Assembly: GCF_012489685.1 (NCBI RefSeq)
Contig: NC_080042.1
Span: forward strand, 80,538,983-80,602,982
From: Lotus japonicus
Lineage: Eukaryota > Streptophyta > Magnoliopsida > Fabales > Fabaceae
DNA: 64,000 nucleotides
Direction: 5' to 3'
The notes beneath the pieces are model-generated. The model ran no database searches and was not told the origin of the DNA. It saw only the letters and a program-made list of their open reading frames with translations. Of this stretch, positions 33,528-46,026 are shown piece after piece; the stretch's first letter is position 1; each line of letters opens with the position of its first letter. Made by a program: the position numbers and the translations under genes.

Positions 33528-33585
33528 GGTAGGTTGGTAGTTTAGTTGTGAGTATTGGTGATGCTTAGAGTAGGGGAGAATGCTG

Positions 33586-33595
33586 CTATATATAG
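33586..33595 (-). promoter_or_regulatory. TATA box of lectin 5
   Basis: CTATATATAG on the minus strand about 60 nt upstream of the start codon, in a context nearly identical to the lectin 4 promoter. Confidence 0.7.
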
Positions 33596-33929
33596 TGTCT
33601 TGAATTTTGAAGCATGTTGAAGAAAATAAGCATGTCAAACAAGGCTCCGAATTTACTTCATAAATCACTAATAGTAAGACATGCACCTTCCTTCTATACA
33701 TTCATATTATTTTTTTTTATCATTTTTACCTATTATATCACTGAAATGTAATCACACTCTATTTGAGTTAGTTGCCAATGACGTTTTGGCAAGTTGCTTT
33801 TGGACATTACCTTTTGTGTTATCCTTAATTTGTAGAGCTTTGATTTGTTTCAGACAACACGTACTTGCCATTTGTAAAACGGTAATATATATTGAACAAT
33901 GATATTCTCAATGAACGTAACGAGATACC

Positions 33930-34760
33930 GGTAATTGACTAATTATATTGACAAAAAAGTGTGACTGATTATAACTAGCTAGCTGTAAGAGGTAAGAAGC
34001 CGGCATTGAGTTAAGCACTACCCTTCCCTTCGGCCAACTGTATGTTTCATCTTTACTAGTGGAGGTTGCATCGAAAGTTAAATTATAAACTATGTTTGGC
34101 TAAATGATCCTATGAAAAGTTTAAGTTAAATCACTTTAACTTTATGTGGATCAATAATATTTAAGACAAATGAAATTTTTAGTCCATTTGTTTTAAATGA
34201 TATTAATCTACTAGGACTCGGAGCTAATCATCTTTGCATTCCATTGCAAAATAAATTATAAACGAGTTAAATAACATGAATACCCATTTTGTCACACATA
34301 TATTTTACACTTATTTACCTTTAAAAAAACATGAATAAATACGTTAATTTGTTATACTTTTTAAAAAAATAGAAAATGAAAAGTATATTAGAATAAAATT
34401 TTGATATTTAAATTATAAAATATAAATTTTAATATTATAATTTAAATAAAAATTATTTATCTAACAATGAACATATAAATTATTCTGCTTACATACTTAC
34501 TGTCTAAATGGTCATTATGTCTTATATCTTACTAAATGTTAAAGATGACTCACAACCAAGTGAATGTTGTGTTGACAGGTTAGGGCAACAAAGCTAGATT
34601 TATCTCATTCAATAATTTATTGAACGACAGAAGCAACACAATAATTATGCAGTTATTAAAGGTTGCTCAAGCGTAGTCATTACCTCAAAAATCTTTCCAA
34701 AACTCTCATTAAGACCAAACGCCTCAATTACATGTCATATCGTGCTCTATAAGTAAATAT
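33930..34760. repeat. Duplicated flank, copy B
   Basis: Partner of 28554-29540. This copy is continuous with the lectin 5 promoter and so preserves the arrangement before insertion. It lacks the SINE found at 28726. Confidence 0.85.
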
Positions 34761-37700
34761 TTGATTGTTTGTTTACATAAACATTATTCATTTTGCCACA
34801 CAAATATTATTCTAAGACTTTGAAACTTTCTCTTTAATTTAGAAGTTGATTTAAGCGTTGAAGTGTCTTTTGAACTAGACACATCCCCTCCCTGTCGTAT
34901 TACACCGTGGACATTGCAGTTGCCGTATAGTGCGTTCGCTAAAAAACTTACTACTTACATACCAAAATGCATGTCAGGACTATCACATATCTGAATGACT
35001 GAATGTGCAAAATCTCAACTAGTATGTCTATGATTTGCTACAAGTCGTACTATATATTCTTCCATTTTCAGCAAAAAAAAATAAATGAGATATTCTGAGA
35101 GACGTATTAAACAATTTTAATCCCTGAATATACTCGATTTTGAGGTTCTTCAGTAGTAACTAGTAAGTGCCTAAGTGGGAGAGGACATCTATGGTCAAAA
35201 TGAACATATACGGTGAAAGGGTTGACCTAGTTATAGCTTTAACAAGAATTTTGGATTTTTCGGTCTACAATAATTTTGGGTGTTTTTGGTCAATGATAAT
35301 TTTGGGTTTGTAATTGCAAATCAGATCATATTGGGCTCGGTTAAATCAAACTAGGCCCAGTAGAATTTTCTTTTTAATATGAAAGCTGTCTCGTTCCTTT
35401 ATTTTTTTCCGTTTAAATTCACCCAATACTCTTTCCTTCGAAAAATAAAACTCAACCAAAACTCTCTCTCTCTCTCACATTCAGATTTCTTTCTTCCCTC
35501 CCCTTCCTAAAATTCATTCAAGAATTTAGTCAATTTACAAATTTTTGGTATTTTTTTTAAAGGAATTTACTAATTTATATATGCATTGATAACTCCCATA
35601 TGTTACATTTACAGATGCCTATTGAGTCTCTTCATGTGATATGTTAAACAATTTTTTTTTTGGAGAATCATAATTCAACAGGGACATACACATTCGAAAT
35701 CCAAGAAAAAAGCCATGCCATCTTTTCCTAGCTAGTGCCATAAACTTGAATAGGGGGGAGTATATTAATGATTAAGCTTCATGTGCTTCACTCATTATTT
35801 TCCATACATGCTAGCTGCTATTTCCATCACAAAGAAGTAATTGTCAATTGGCACTTGGATTCCAAAGAAGCATTTTCCAAAGCCTAAATAAATAGATTAT
35901 AATTTTGAACTTGGAGGCAGAGGATCTATCTAACTTGGATTCCGTACTCATATGATTTACTGATCATTGACACCTGGCTAAGTTCCTTAATTGCAGCACT
36001 ACAGTTGCAATAATCAAACAAGCATTAGACATTATTTTAATCAAAGTGCAATGTTAAAAAGATCGAATCTTATTGGTGAATGGAACCTTGTTCACTGTTC
36101 ACATGTGCTTAACCAATGGAAAGCTGGGTTTAGAGACAAAACAGTCCACACTTTATGACTATTTGCATTACTATAATGTAACCATATCAAGTATTTTTGA
36201 AGGGTTCTAAGCGTTTAGGGACATGAAATCCTAGGAGTAATATTTCCTAGTATAGTAGCGCGTGGGGATGTCCCTCTACCGTGACTCAACCCTTTACGGG
36301 TCGCGCAAACAATGCTACAATTTGCTCAACGTTGGTCTGACTCCACACAAGCGTGCGAGGCTTCTCATGTGTGTCTGTGTGTGCCTTATCACTTAATATA
36401 GATAGTATTGAATACAATTTAATTATATGAGTTTTATTGTTAAGGCGTGTTTGTTTGAGATAGACTTATCAAATGTAATGTTATGAATTAGTTTACCAAA
36501 GTGGACGCAAGGAGATCCGCCAAGAGCGACTGCACAGGTACGATTGATATGTTGACCTGATTTGCGAGCTTTACTTTCCTTAACAAATTATGAATCTTAA
36601 TTTATATGATTTTTATTTTGTTAGATTGTATCTTTATCTTATGAATCGGTTTGTCAAAGTGGAATGAATGATACAACCTTGTCAACAGAATGAGCTCTAA
36701 ATGATTTGATTGTGGAAATATCGACGCTACATAAAACTTGACGACACATAGTATATATATGGAACTCAAAGCATACACATAAAGAACAGTGGAACTGGTT
36801 AACGATGTGTTGCTCATTTAATGTCTTATAGCTCGAGATTATATCATTAATTTGTATGCAAAAGGAGAAGCACTATATATATAGGAATTATATGCAAAAG
36901 TATCATATTTATACAGTCAAAATATTATAAGCATGTTGATTATAAGATGACTTTTAGTATGAAGAATGAACCAATAAGATTGAAAAGCATATCTAAATAG
37001 TTTAGATATATAACAATAGAGAGCAAACACTTTTCAAAATGGTTTCAAATATAATGCATTTGCGCGAAATACATACTTTGACAAAAAATTATAGATGTAA
37101 AGATTTGTGTGCTCTAAAAATGCATATGTAACTATTTTGAGAGTCTTTTCCCTAATAACATACATGTAGACCATTTCGATAAGTTTTTCAATATATGAGT
37201 TTCACATTATGATGTACGTTTATTTCATTTTATTTACAAATTTAGTGTCGGCCTAGTAGACGCTATGTAGCGTCGGCTGAGCCCACTCAACTGTCAATTA
37301 AGGCAAACTCTACACACTTGTATTAATTTGTGTAGATTGTGACCAACTCTAATTAGTCTTAGGATGTCGGGCCCATTGGCCCAAAGTTTGGCGTCGGATG
37401 AGCTAACGTTGATTTTGAGTAAAGGGTAAAACATCATCTTCACCTTCATTCCTCCACTCTCAAAGCCTTCTCCCACTGTGAACCCTAATCCTCTTCTGCC
37501 ACTGCGGCTGCCTAGTCTCCTCCTTCCACCGCCCCAGCCGCTCATTGTTATCATTGTGAGAGTCGTCTATGACTCTCTATCCACTCCATTCAATCATGTG
37601 GTTGTTCCAGACATTTAGTCTCGCTGTCGTGACTCCCCTCCTCCGTTCAGTCTCGTTGCCACTCAGTCGGCGTTTCTTGGAGTTCATGCGCCTCCCCTTG

Positions 37701-38530
37701 TCGTGCCAATCCTCCCAAAGTTGTTCTCTCTTAAATTTGTAGTCATGCCGTCAAGGTTCTCTCTTAAATTTGTAGTCGTGACGTCAGCACTCTATAGAGT
37801 GATAATAGAGTACTGACTAAAAGTGGATGTACGCCTAACATTTTCATTAACGCTTTTTATATTGCAAGTCTACTTTTAAATTATATCTTAAAGTATTTTG
37901 TTATGATGTGGTTGTTAAGGCATCAGTGTTTTATTCACTAAAAAATTGATTTGAACGAAAAGAGTGGTGGTCTAGATAAAAAAGAAAAGCTCATATATAC
38001 AATTGTGAGTTGACCAAGCAAGACGTGATTCTGGAATTTACTTTTTGTGTAAGCTGAGAAGTGTTTCGGGGTAAGGCAGAAGAAGGCTTGAAAGGGGTGA
38101 GTAAGGGTTTGTGATCAGGTGCAGTAAAAAGTGATTCCCGCATGAAAAGGAAAGCAGGTGCCGGGCGAGAGGTGAAGGTGAAGAATTTGTAATTAACTAT
38201 AGGAATGACTTACTTATCACATCTCTCATATACTGCACTCAGGGATATCTATTGATTATTTCCTGGCTTAATTTCAAGTTACTAATTAGTCTAATTTACA
38301 TGACCTGGAATTTTGATGATGCACTTAACGAGCTGATATGTAGTATGTTGTATTTGTAACGTGTCAGGGAGTTATACGGCTGACGGCGCCATAAGAATGC
38401 AATCTGTTGTATACTTAATAAGTTAATTCTCCTTGAATGATGCACTGTTCAAACTACAACTCATCTCATTTTTTTAAAATAAAATCATCAGCACACTATT
38501 CCACACTGCAAGCTGCTTTCCTTCCAATAC
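34761..38530. other. Gene-poor spacer between lectins and MADS-box gene
   Basis: No supported gene was seen. A (CT)n run lies at about 35462-35476. The segment 37250-37560 has repeated GCGTCGG motifs followed by a C/T-rich, leader-like stretch, and may be a decayed transposon with a captured fragment. Confidence 0.45.
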
Positions 38531-38537
38531 TTTTCTG

Positions 38538-38545
38538 CTTATAAA
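38538..38545 (+). promoter_or_regulatory. Candidate TATA box of the MADS-box gene
   Basis: CTTATAAAG about 240 nt upstream of the MADS ATG. A donor-like CAAGTAAG at 38646-38653 leaves room for a 5' UTR intron. Confidence 0.4.
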
Positions 38546-38777
38546 GTTCTTGCCTTCTTCATATAGAATATGGAAAGGCATCACTTCTCACTCTTATTCT
38601 TGCACCATCAAACACTGATCTGACTCATCATCTTTAATATCTACCAAGTAAGATTTCATTGTCTCACACATGGATTAGTATCTTCTTCAAGGAAGTTTTG
38701 TGTCATACATAATTAACTCTAATTACAAATTGATTAGTCTGACTGTTTTCATGAACCCTAAAGGTGAAATTAGGAGT

Positions 38778-41700
38778 ATGGGAAGAGGGAAGATTGTGAT
38801 TCAAAGGATCGACAACTCCACGAGCAGGCAAGTGACTTTCTCAAAGAGGAGAAAGGGATTGATCAAGAAAGCCAAAGAGTTAGCCATCCTCTGTGATGCC
38901 CAAGTTGGACTTGTCATATTCTCCAGCACAGGAAAGCTTTATGAATATTCAAGCACCAGGTAATTAGTTTGTTCATATGATATATATCCTTAGCAATACA
39001 AATAAGAATATTGGATCTCATGTGTTTATGGACTGCTACAACTTCTATATGATAATATATAGTCTGGTGTGTTTGCTCTTGATTGATTTGTGATTCTGAA
39101 TATATACAAATCTGTTACTGAAATCTAATTGATGTATTGTACTTTGTATTTAACTTCATGTTGGCATATCTCTCAAATAAAAACTATATAGGTAGCGCCT
39201 GGTTGGTGTATCATTTTTTAAAAGATATGATGGATGATGTGATAAAAAAGAAATAGCTACCAAGAAGAGTGAGGTTGAAAAAGGAGACCAAAGAGTAAGT
39301 GTGTTCGCATTACATGCGTGAAAATTGGATTGCAACAAGTATATATATATGGGTTATAGCACCCTTGTGCTATCTTATATACATGTTTTTGGCCTTTTAA
39401 AAGAAGAAAAATATGCATGGCTAGGTTGAAAGAGACCATGACCTAGGCGAATGAGCTATATCATATATGAGCACCATTACCATTCTGAAGTCCATCTCAG
39501 AAACAGATCTGGGTATGAAAATAATTTCAATTTACTGTATATACACCCAAAATTAAGTAGTGGTAGAAAATAAGTGAAGAGAGACAAAAGATATGTAGAT
39601 GTGATATATGATACAGACATAACATGAAAAATTAGTTAGTTAGAGAGAAAAATAAGATGTATGAGAGGTAAATGTACGGTTGAGGTATTTATGAATAGTA
39701 TGTTTGAATCAACTTTTATTTTTTCTAATTCAATTTTGTGCCTGTTTGTTTTTCTGTTTGCAACTACGTTTGGCATATGTTAATTCAGGAATTCACATTC
39801 CAAGAGAGAAAATGTGAAAGGGGAAGAGTGACCTCATTTACGTTTAATCTGACTGAACTGAAATAAAACAGGGCCTTTGTCATCCAAAAGCTTCTTAATT
39901 TTCATAGATAGTTTTGATTTTAAAATCAATTATAGAAGCATTTCCGGCATTGTGCAGTCAATCCCTATAGAAGTGAAATCTTGTGAAAGGTTGTATTACA
40001 TTTCTAAACCAAACCTTCATGTGTGCTGGCTGCGAGACCCAGTGAAGGGATTCATATATATTTGATATTGGTTCACTGATATAAGTTTTAGCCAGCCAGC
40101 TATCTCCCAGCATGAACTATTCAATAAACAAAACGAAGGTTGATGAACTACAAATATATTAAGAAAACTGATTATAAAAATTTATTTCCATGAAAATTTT
40201 ATATTCTCTCATTATCTTAAAAGCTTAAATGATTTGGTGAAACTCAAATAGTGTGTGTTTAGATAAACAGGTTAGTTAGTTTCAAAAAAAGATAAACAGT
40301 TTAGTTAAACATTTATGGCAACAAAACCGTTTATTCATAAACTAATATAAAAATTTAATTAAAATAAATTCAAAATAAGTTATAATAGATTTAAGTGTTC
40401 AGTTTATCGGTCGATTATAAAGCTATTAAAATAAGTACTTTCAAACACCAGTTATACTCTGAGAAAAAATTTAATAAATAAGTTCTTCCAAGTAGACAAT
40501 ATATCTATCACATGCCTTGGTACATGTACGTTATTCTTGTGACTTTAATACTATATCAAGAATTTGCCATTTTAAAGCTTAAACAAGATAGAAACATATA
40601 AATAATTTTGAAGAAATGTTATCAATACACTTTTTTTTTGAAAGAATTAATACACTCATATATCCTAACACACTTATAATGATTTATTTATTTTTTAGAA
40701 AGTCAATATATTTTGCTCTCTTCTTAAAAAAATTCTTAACTTTTTAAAAAATAAATCAATCATAACAAGTGTGTTAGAATATATCGTTAAAAAAGTATGT
40801 TGAAGGACAATCGCATGTCAACTTAGCATCCATCAAATGCATTGGTCGACCAGTAGAGCTGCAATCCACTTATAGGTTTGGTTTTGAATAATTAGGGCAT
40901 GTTTGATTGCAGTTTCTAAAAACTATATTTAAAAACTGTTTTTCAAGAAAAAAATAACTGTTTGAATTAGATGTTTTCCAACATTAAAAAAATTGTAATA
41001 TGAAAACTAAAAATTGAATCAGAAAACATATTTTAAACTATTCTAGTATTTTAGTCTTAAAAGCTAAAACTGTTTTAAAAAAGACAAACGTTTTTAAATA
41101 CCCATATTTTTTTATCTTCGATGATGGCTATCAACTTAGTTCCCTAACTTTAAGTTTGACAATGGTTAAAGCTAGTTATGCAAGGATTAGAATCATGCAC
41201 GCAGAATACCAAATTCCAACATGCTATAAATGGTGTTAGTTGAAGTAAGTGTATAGCATTAAGAATGAGGAAGTGTTGGCCAGCAGCCCCACACCAAAAG
41301 CAATATTTAAGTCTAATTTAGGATCACTATCATTGGAAAGTGTATCCATCAGATAAAGTGATGTCGCCACTAGTTTTGATAGAGAGCCTAATTAGGTTAT
41401 TAAACCTAGCTGACCTAGCAATTTTAATTCGTTAGGTTTCATTGTATCAATCTTGTTTGGTTTACCCTTGTTAGGGTCTGGCGTGGGATTTGTTCCTTTT
41501 CCATATTGTATTCTTTGTTCTTAGTTTAGTCCATATATATGTTCGCTCTGTTTGGAATTTCTAGCACTTATATATGCTAGAAGATGTGTTTATCTGAATC
41601 CTTAAGCTTTCCGGTGAAGTCTACAATTTCATGTAGATTAAGGATCTATGTCTTCTCGATGAATCAATGTCCTCTTATGTGAAAATTCTCTCATGTTTTC

Positions 41701-44700
41701 TCATATTGAAATTATGAGAGTTTTTCCATGAGAGGATATTGATCCATTAAAACTATATGTGCTTTGAATTATGATAGTAGAGTATATGGTTTAATTATTT
41801 GTTCACCTTAAAGATAATTTCAAATGCAGAGCAATTAAATCACTATCACCATCCCAAACATAATCTTCCAGGAAGCTAGAAACATCGGGCGAGGTTGCTT
41901 TCCCAGCACATGATGAGACAGCATAAGTGCTCATGTCTCAGCCCTCAACCACCACCAAGACCTTAACTTAATCAACTTGAAAATATCAAATACAAAAGCC
42001 CCTATTGAGTTAAAAACCAAATCTTTTATCACGATCCGTAGAGTAAAATTTTGCACCCCAATCAACATTCAAATCTTTTTTGAGACGAATCTGAAGGGAT
42101 GCCTTGGAAATCAAGAAAATTCTCCAGAGGAAAGTGGTGTGGTGTAAAATGAGTAACCTAGCAATTGTAAAACTAGAAATCAGCCCTTAGCCATTACTGA
42201 AAAAACAAAGAACAAGTGAAGAGAGTCATCCACATGATCTTCACATGATGTGCCAAAAGTTGAATCTTATTGCAGTATCGCTCTTCTCAGCAGACTAATC
42301 TTAGTATGTATTATTAAGAATTACCTTCAATAAAAAGCATTTGAAGGTGCTAGATCATTCATTCTAGAAGTTTTTACAGAACAAATGAACAATAGAATTC
42401 ACTACAAATTTGTATGCTGACTTTAATTATCCTATAAGTTCTCGAAGCCAACTCCAAGAATCAGGAGTGTGTTCATGCAGGTTATGCATTCTAACATATG
42501 AGCTAATAGTTCACCTTCCCATTATAAAATGGTTCAGAGGAATTGAGAGAAGGAAAGGAACTTGAGGAGAAACCAAGGGGAAATGGATTTCAGATTATAT
42601 ATTGAATGAACATTGTTATCTTGAATATACACTATGGAGATTTATATACAAAGATCAGAAAGTCTAACTAAGTACAACTAAGCAATCTAGCTGAATACAC
42701 AACAAACTAACTAACTGCATAACTTAGCTAGTTTAAATTATGTGCTTAAAATCCCCCGAAAGCTGAAGTGTGCTTATATCATGTGCAAGTTTATAACTAA
42801 CTGCATAACTTGGCTAGTTTTTAGCATATTGCAGTACCAAAATCAACTCCCTTTGGCTTATTATGAAAGGTTCAATGGCCTGTATAGGGGCCTCTTGCAT
42901 TCTCTGGTGATTTCACTTTGCACATATGCTTAAGTCTCACTTCGACAATGATCATACATTAACCATACTTCAAGCCAAAGTTTTATTTCACTTACAATCC
43001 TGGGGACAAGGAGTCTTGGATATAACATACCTTGACAAGTTATTGTATCATGTTATAGTAGGAAGTAGTCTAATAGTTCTGTCTTTCTTCTTCTCCGCCT
43101 TATTCCCTGAATCCCTGTCATGTCTGATAGAAGATAGATGGAACTAAGTAGTCAAGTGGTAAAATGTAGTGCAGAAATTTTGTTATCAATATACTTGTAA
43201 AGATCCAACCAGCTGTGTGTTCGTGAGATTGGACTTTGAAACTATGGATGTGTGACAAAAGGCATCTTTATTCCTATGACCTATCCAGACACACACATAT
43301 GCAGTGATTTTATCTGTTTCTTCTTGGGTGACTCGAAGACAGAATCCTCATACCCAATAGGTGAAAAGTTCAGCTATTGGGATATTAAGCACCCAAGGTG
43401 AAGTCCCTTCTATCAGTGTTTTTTTGATACACAGATTGAAGAATCAAAACTCAAGAGACTAGGCTACATCCTTAACCTCCAAGTCTTTTCTCCACTATGA
43501 CCAACACATGTTGGTGAAAATCACTCCTCTGTAATCTACATGCCATGTAAATCAGTCATTATAATATCAAAATTTAGTAGAAGCTTCAAGACAAATATAT
43601 TTGACAATTAAGTAACAAAAAGAATAAGATATCTGAACCCAACATTCTATATAGCGTTCCAATGTATTATGCAGGTTAAGGTCAATAGGTCATCCAGAAA
43701 ATATATCATATAATTCTAAAGTTTATTTCTGCTGAAGAAAAACACTGAATCATCACATAAATTAATTATCCTGATTACAACTTTCCTTTCTCCACAGATA
43801 TCTTGTGTTATTTATTTTACAAACAAAACTATTGAAGTTCATAGACAAGTCACAAGTGGTTTAATACTGGCCCTTGTCCTTTAATACACCAGAGTCTAAA
43901 ACCTGTTAAGAAAGGTTCATGCACACCCTACCAGAGGGAAAAGCATGCGGGAAAAAAAATCAATTATTAATGATAAGTATAATTGTACTCAATGTTGTGA
44001 AAAGCTAGATTCTACGTAGAATAGGAGAGGGGTTCAAAATCGTATAATCGTATAATCGTAAATTGAATCGTAAGATTCTACCATAAATAGAAAAACAAAA
44101 AAATAGCATTGATAGCATGGGAACACCTCAGGTTGGAAATTTTGGGTTGTGGAGGAAAATTTGGAAGCTTAAAATACCAGAGAAGCTTCGTTTCTTCTTA
44201 TGGCTGCTTGCCCATGGTGCTTTGCCCACGAATGCTAAGCGTCTCCAGTCCCACCTAGCAGCGACCGCCGCTTGTCCCAGATGTACTGCAGAGACAGAGG
44301 ACATCAACCATTTGTTTCGGTTTTGCCCAGATTCGCGAGACCTGTGGAGTAACTTCCGAACGGTTCTGCCAGCTCCCGCTGCTCACGTCGAGGTCGACAC
44401 TTGGCTTGCTGGTTTACTGATACACCGTCACGCCACTTTGGCTGTTGCTATTTTATGGTGGTGTTGGAGGTGGCGTAACCATAAAGTTTTCAATGACAAT
44501 GAGCTTCCTTTGAACATCATTCTGCGGTGCATCCTCCGGGACGAAGCCGTTTGGAGGAGTTCTCTTCAATCCCTGGTGCAAGAAGATCATATGGCGAATT
44601 TGGCTACCTTCTCTTCTTCCCCGACTGTGTCCATTGCCGTTGACGGTAGCTGGAATCCCTCGGTGAACAGGATGGGGTGTGCCGCTATTGTGAGGGACTC

Positions 44701-45967
44701 TTGTGGCAATTGGTTGTCTGCTATCTCTGTCAGTTATGCTTCTGGCTCGGCCTTTCTTGCAGAGATTCTTGCTATGGAGCTGGGGCTCCGTCATGCTCTG
44801 GAGATAGGCTACACCGAGGCCTCGTGCTCGTCTGACTGCTCGAAGGTTATCCATGCTCTACATGAAGGGACCAACATCACAAGCTACTGGAATAGGGAGG
44901 AGATATGTCGCGTTCGTGCTGCTATGGCAAGTATGCAGCATGTTACTTTGTTCCAGGTTGATCGAGCCAAGAATAACACGGCTGACAAACTAGCCCGGGA
45001 GGCTTGCTGTCAAGGCTCACCGGTTCAAGTTTGGAAGCAGCCACCTTCCTTCGTTTATGATTCTTTGTTTTTAGATTCTCTTAGTTAGTTTTGTCGTTTT
45101 GTTTCTTTTCCTCCTGTAACCAAAAAAAAAGTCACATCATTTAACAAAAATTGGAATAAAAATTCATCAGATTAACATCCATATAAGTCATAATCTCAAT
45201 CCAAAATCATAAGAGTACTAGAACATGAAATTAAAAGATGAAACAGAGACGTTGAAGAATGAAGGAAAACAAAGATGTTGAAGAATGAAGAGAAAACATA
45301 AGAGGAAGAGACCTAAATAGAGACTACAGAAAACAGAGCATGAATGCGTGATTCAATTCACTCTACTATGAGTGAATTAAATAGGCAATTAGAGGCATGA
45401 AGGTTGGGTCACATGAGTTGATTTTTCGAAATATACAATCAGTTATTAATTCTTATCAATTAACCATTCAAATTTGGCAACTACAATCAATTAGAGCTTC
45501 AATTTCAAAATCCCCTAAATGCTGGGTGGTGGGTTGTTTTTTCCACAAAGTCAAAAAACTCTCTAGTTTCCCTAATTTTAGGAATCAGCTTCAAAAATTA
45601 AAAAAATACTAGAATCGTAAGATTCAATAGGATTTTATGATTTTACAATTAAAATCTAAGATTCTACGGGATTCCACCAAAAAAAGATTTTGCATGCGTT
45701 TTGAATAGGAGCAGTGCTGCAAAATCGCAAAATCTTTGCTAACATTGATTGTACTAGCATCGAACTAAAGTCAGCAATGAATCACTAGTAAAACTAAAAA
45801 AGATGATCAGCTCATGCTGGAAGTTATTATCACAATGTAACAATCACTTCTCATCCATACCTGTTCAAGTTGTTTCATGAATGAATCACATTGATACTTC
45901 ACATCCTTTGGCAGGCATCTACACATGAACTTTGTTAGATTAATAATTTCTCATGGAAACCAAGCTA

Positions 45968-46026
<59 letters not shown>

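Noticed and set aside
37250..37560. Novel gene with C/T-rich leader after GCGTCGG repeats
   Set aside because: No intact frame or splice pattern follows; it was kept only as a possible decayed transposon in the spacer description.
44117..45088. Host gene encoding an RNase H protein nested in the MADS intron
   Set aside because: The zf-RVT plus RNase H order and the 3' A tract identify a truncated LINE. Its open frame reflects youth rather than host function.
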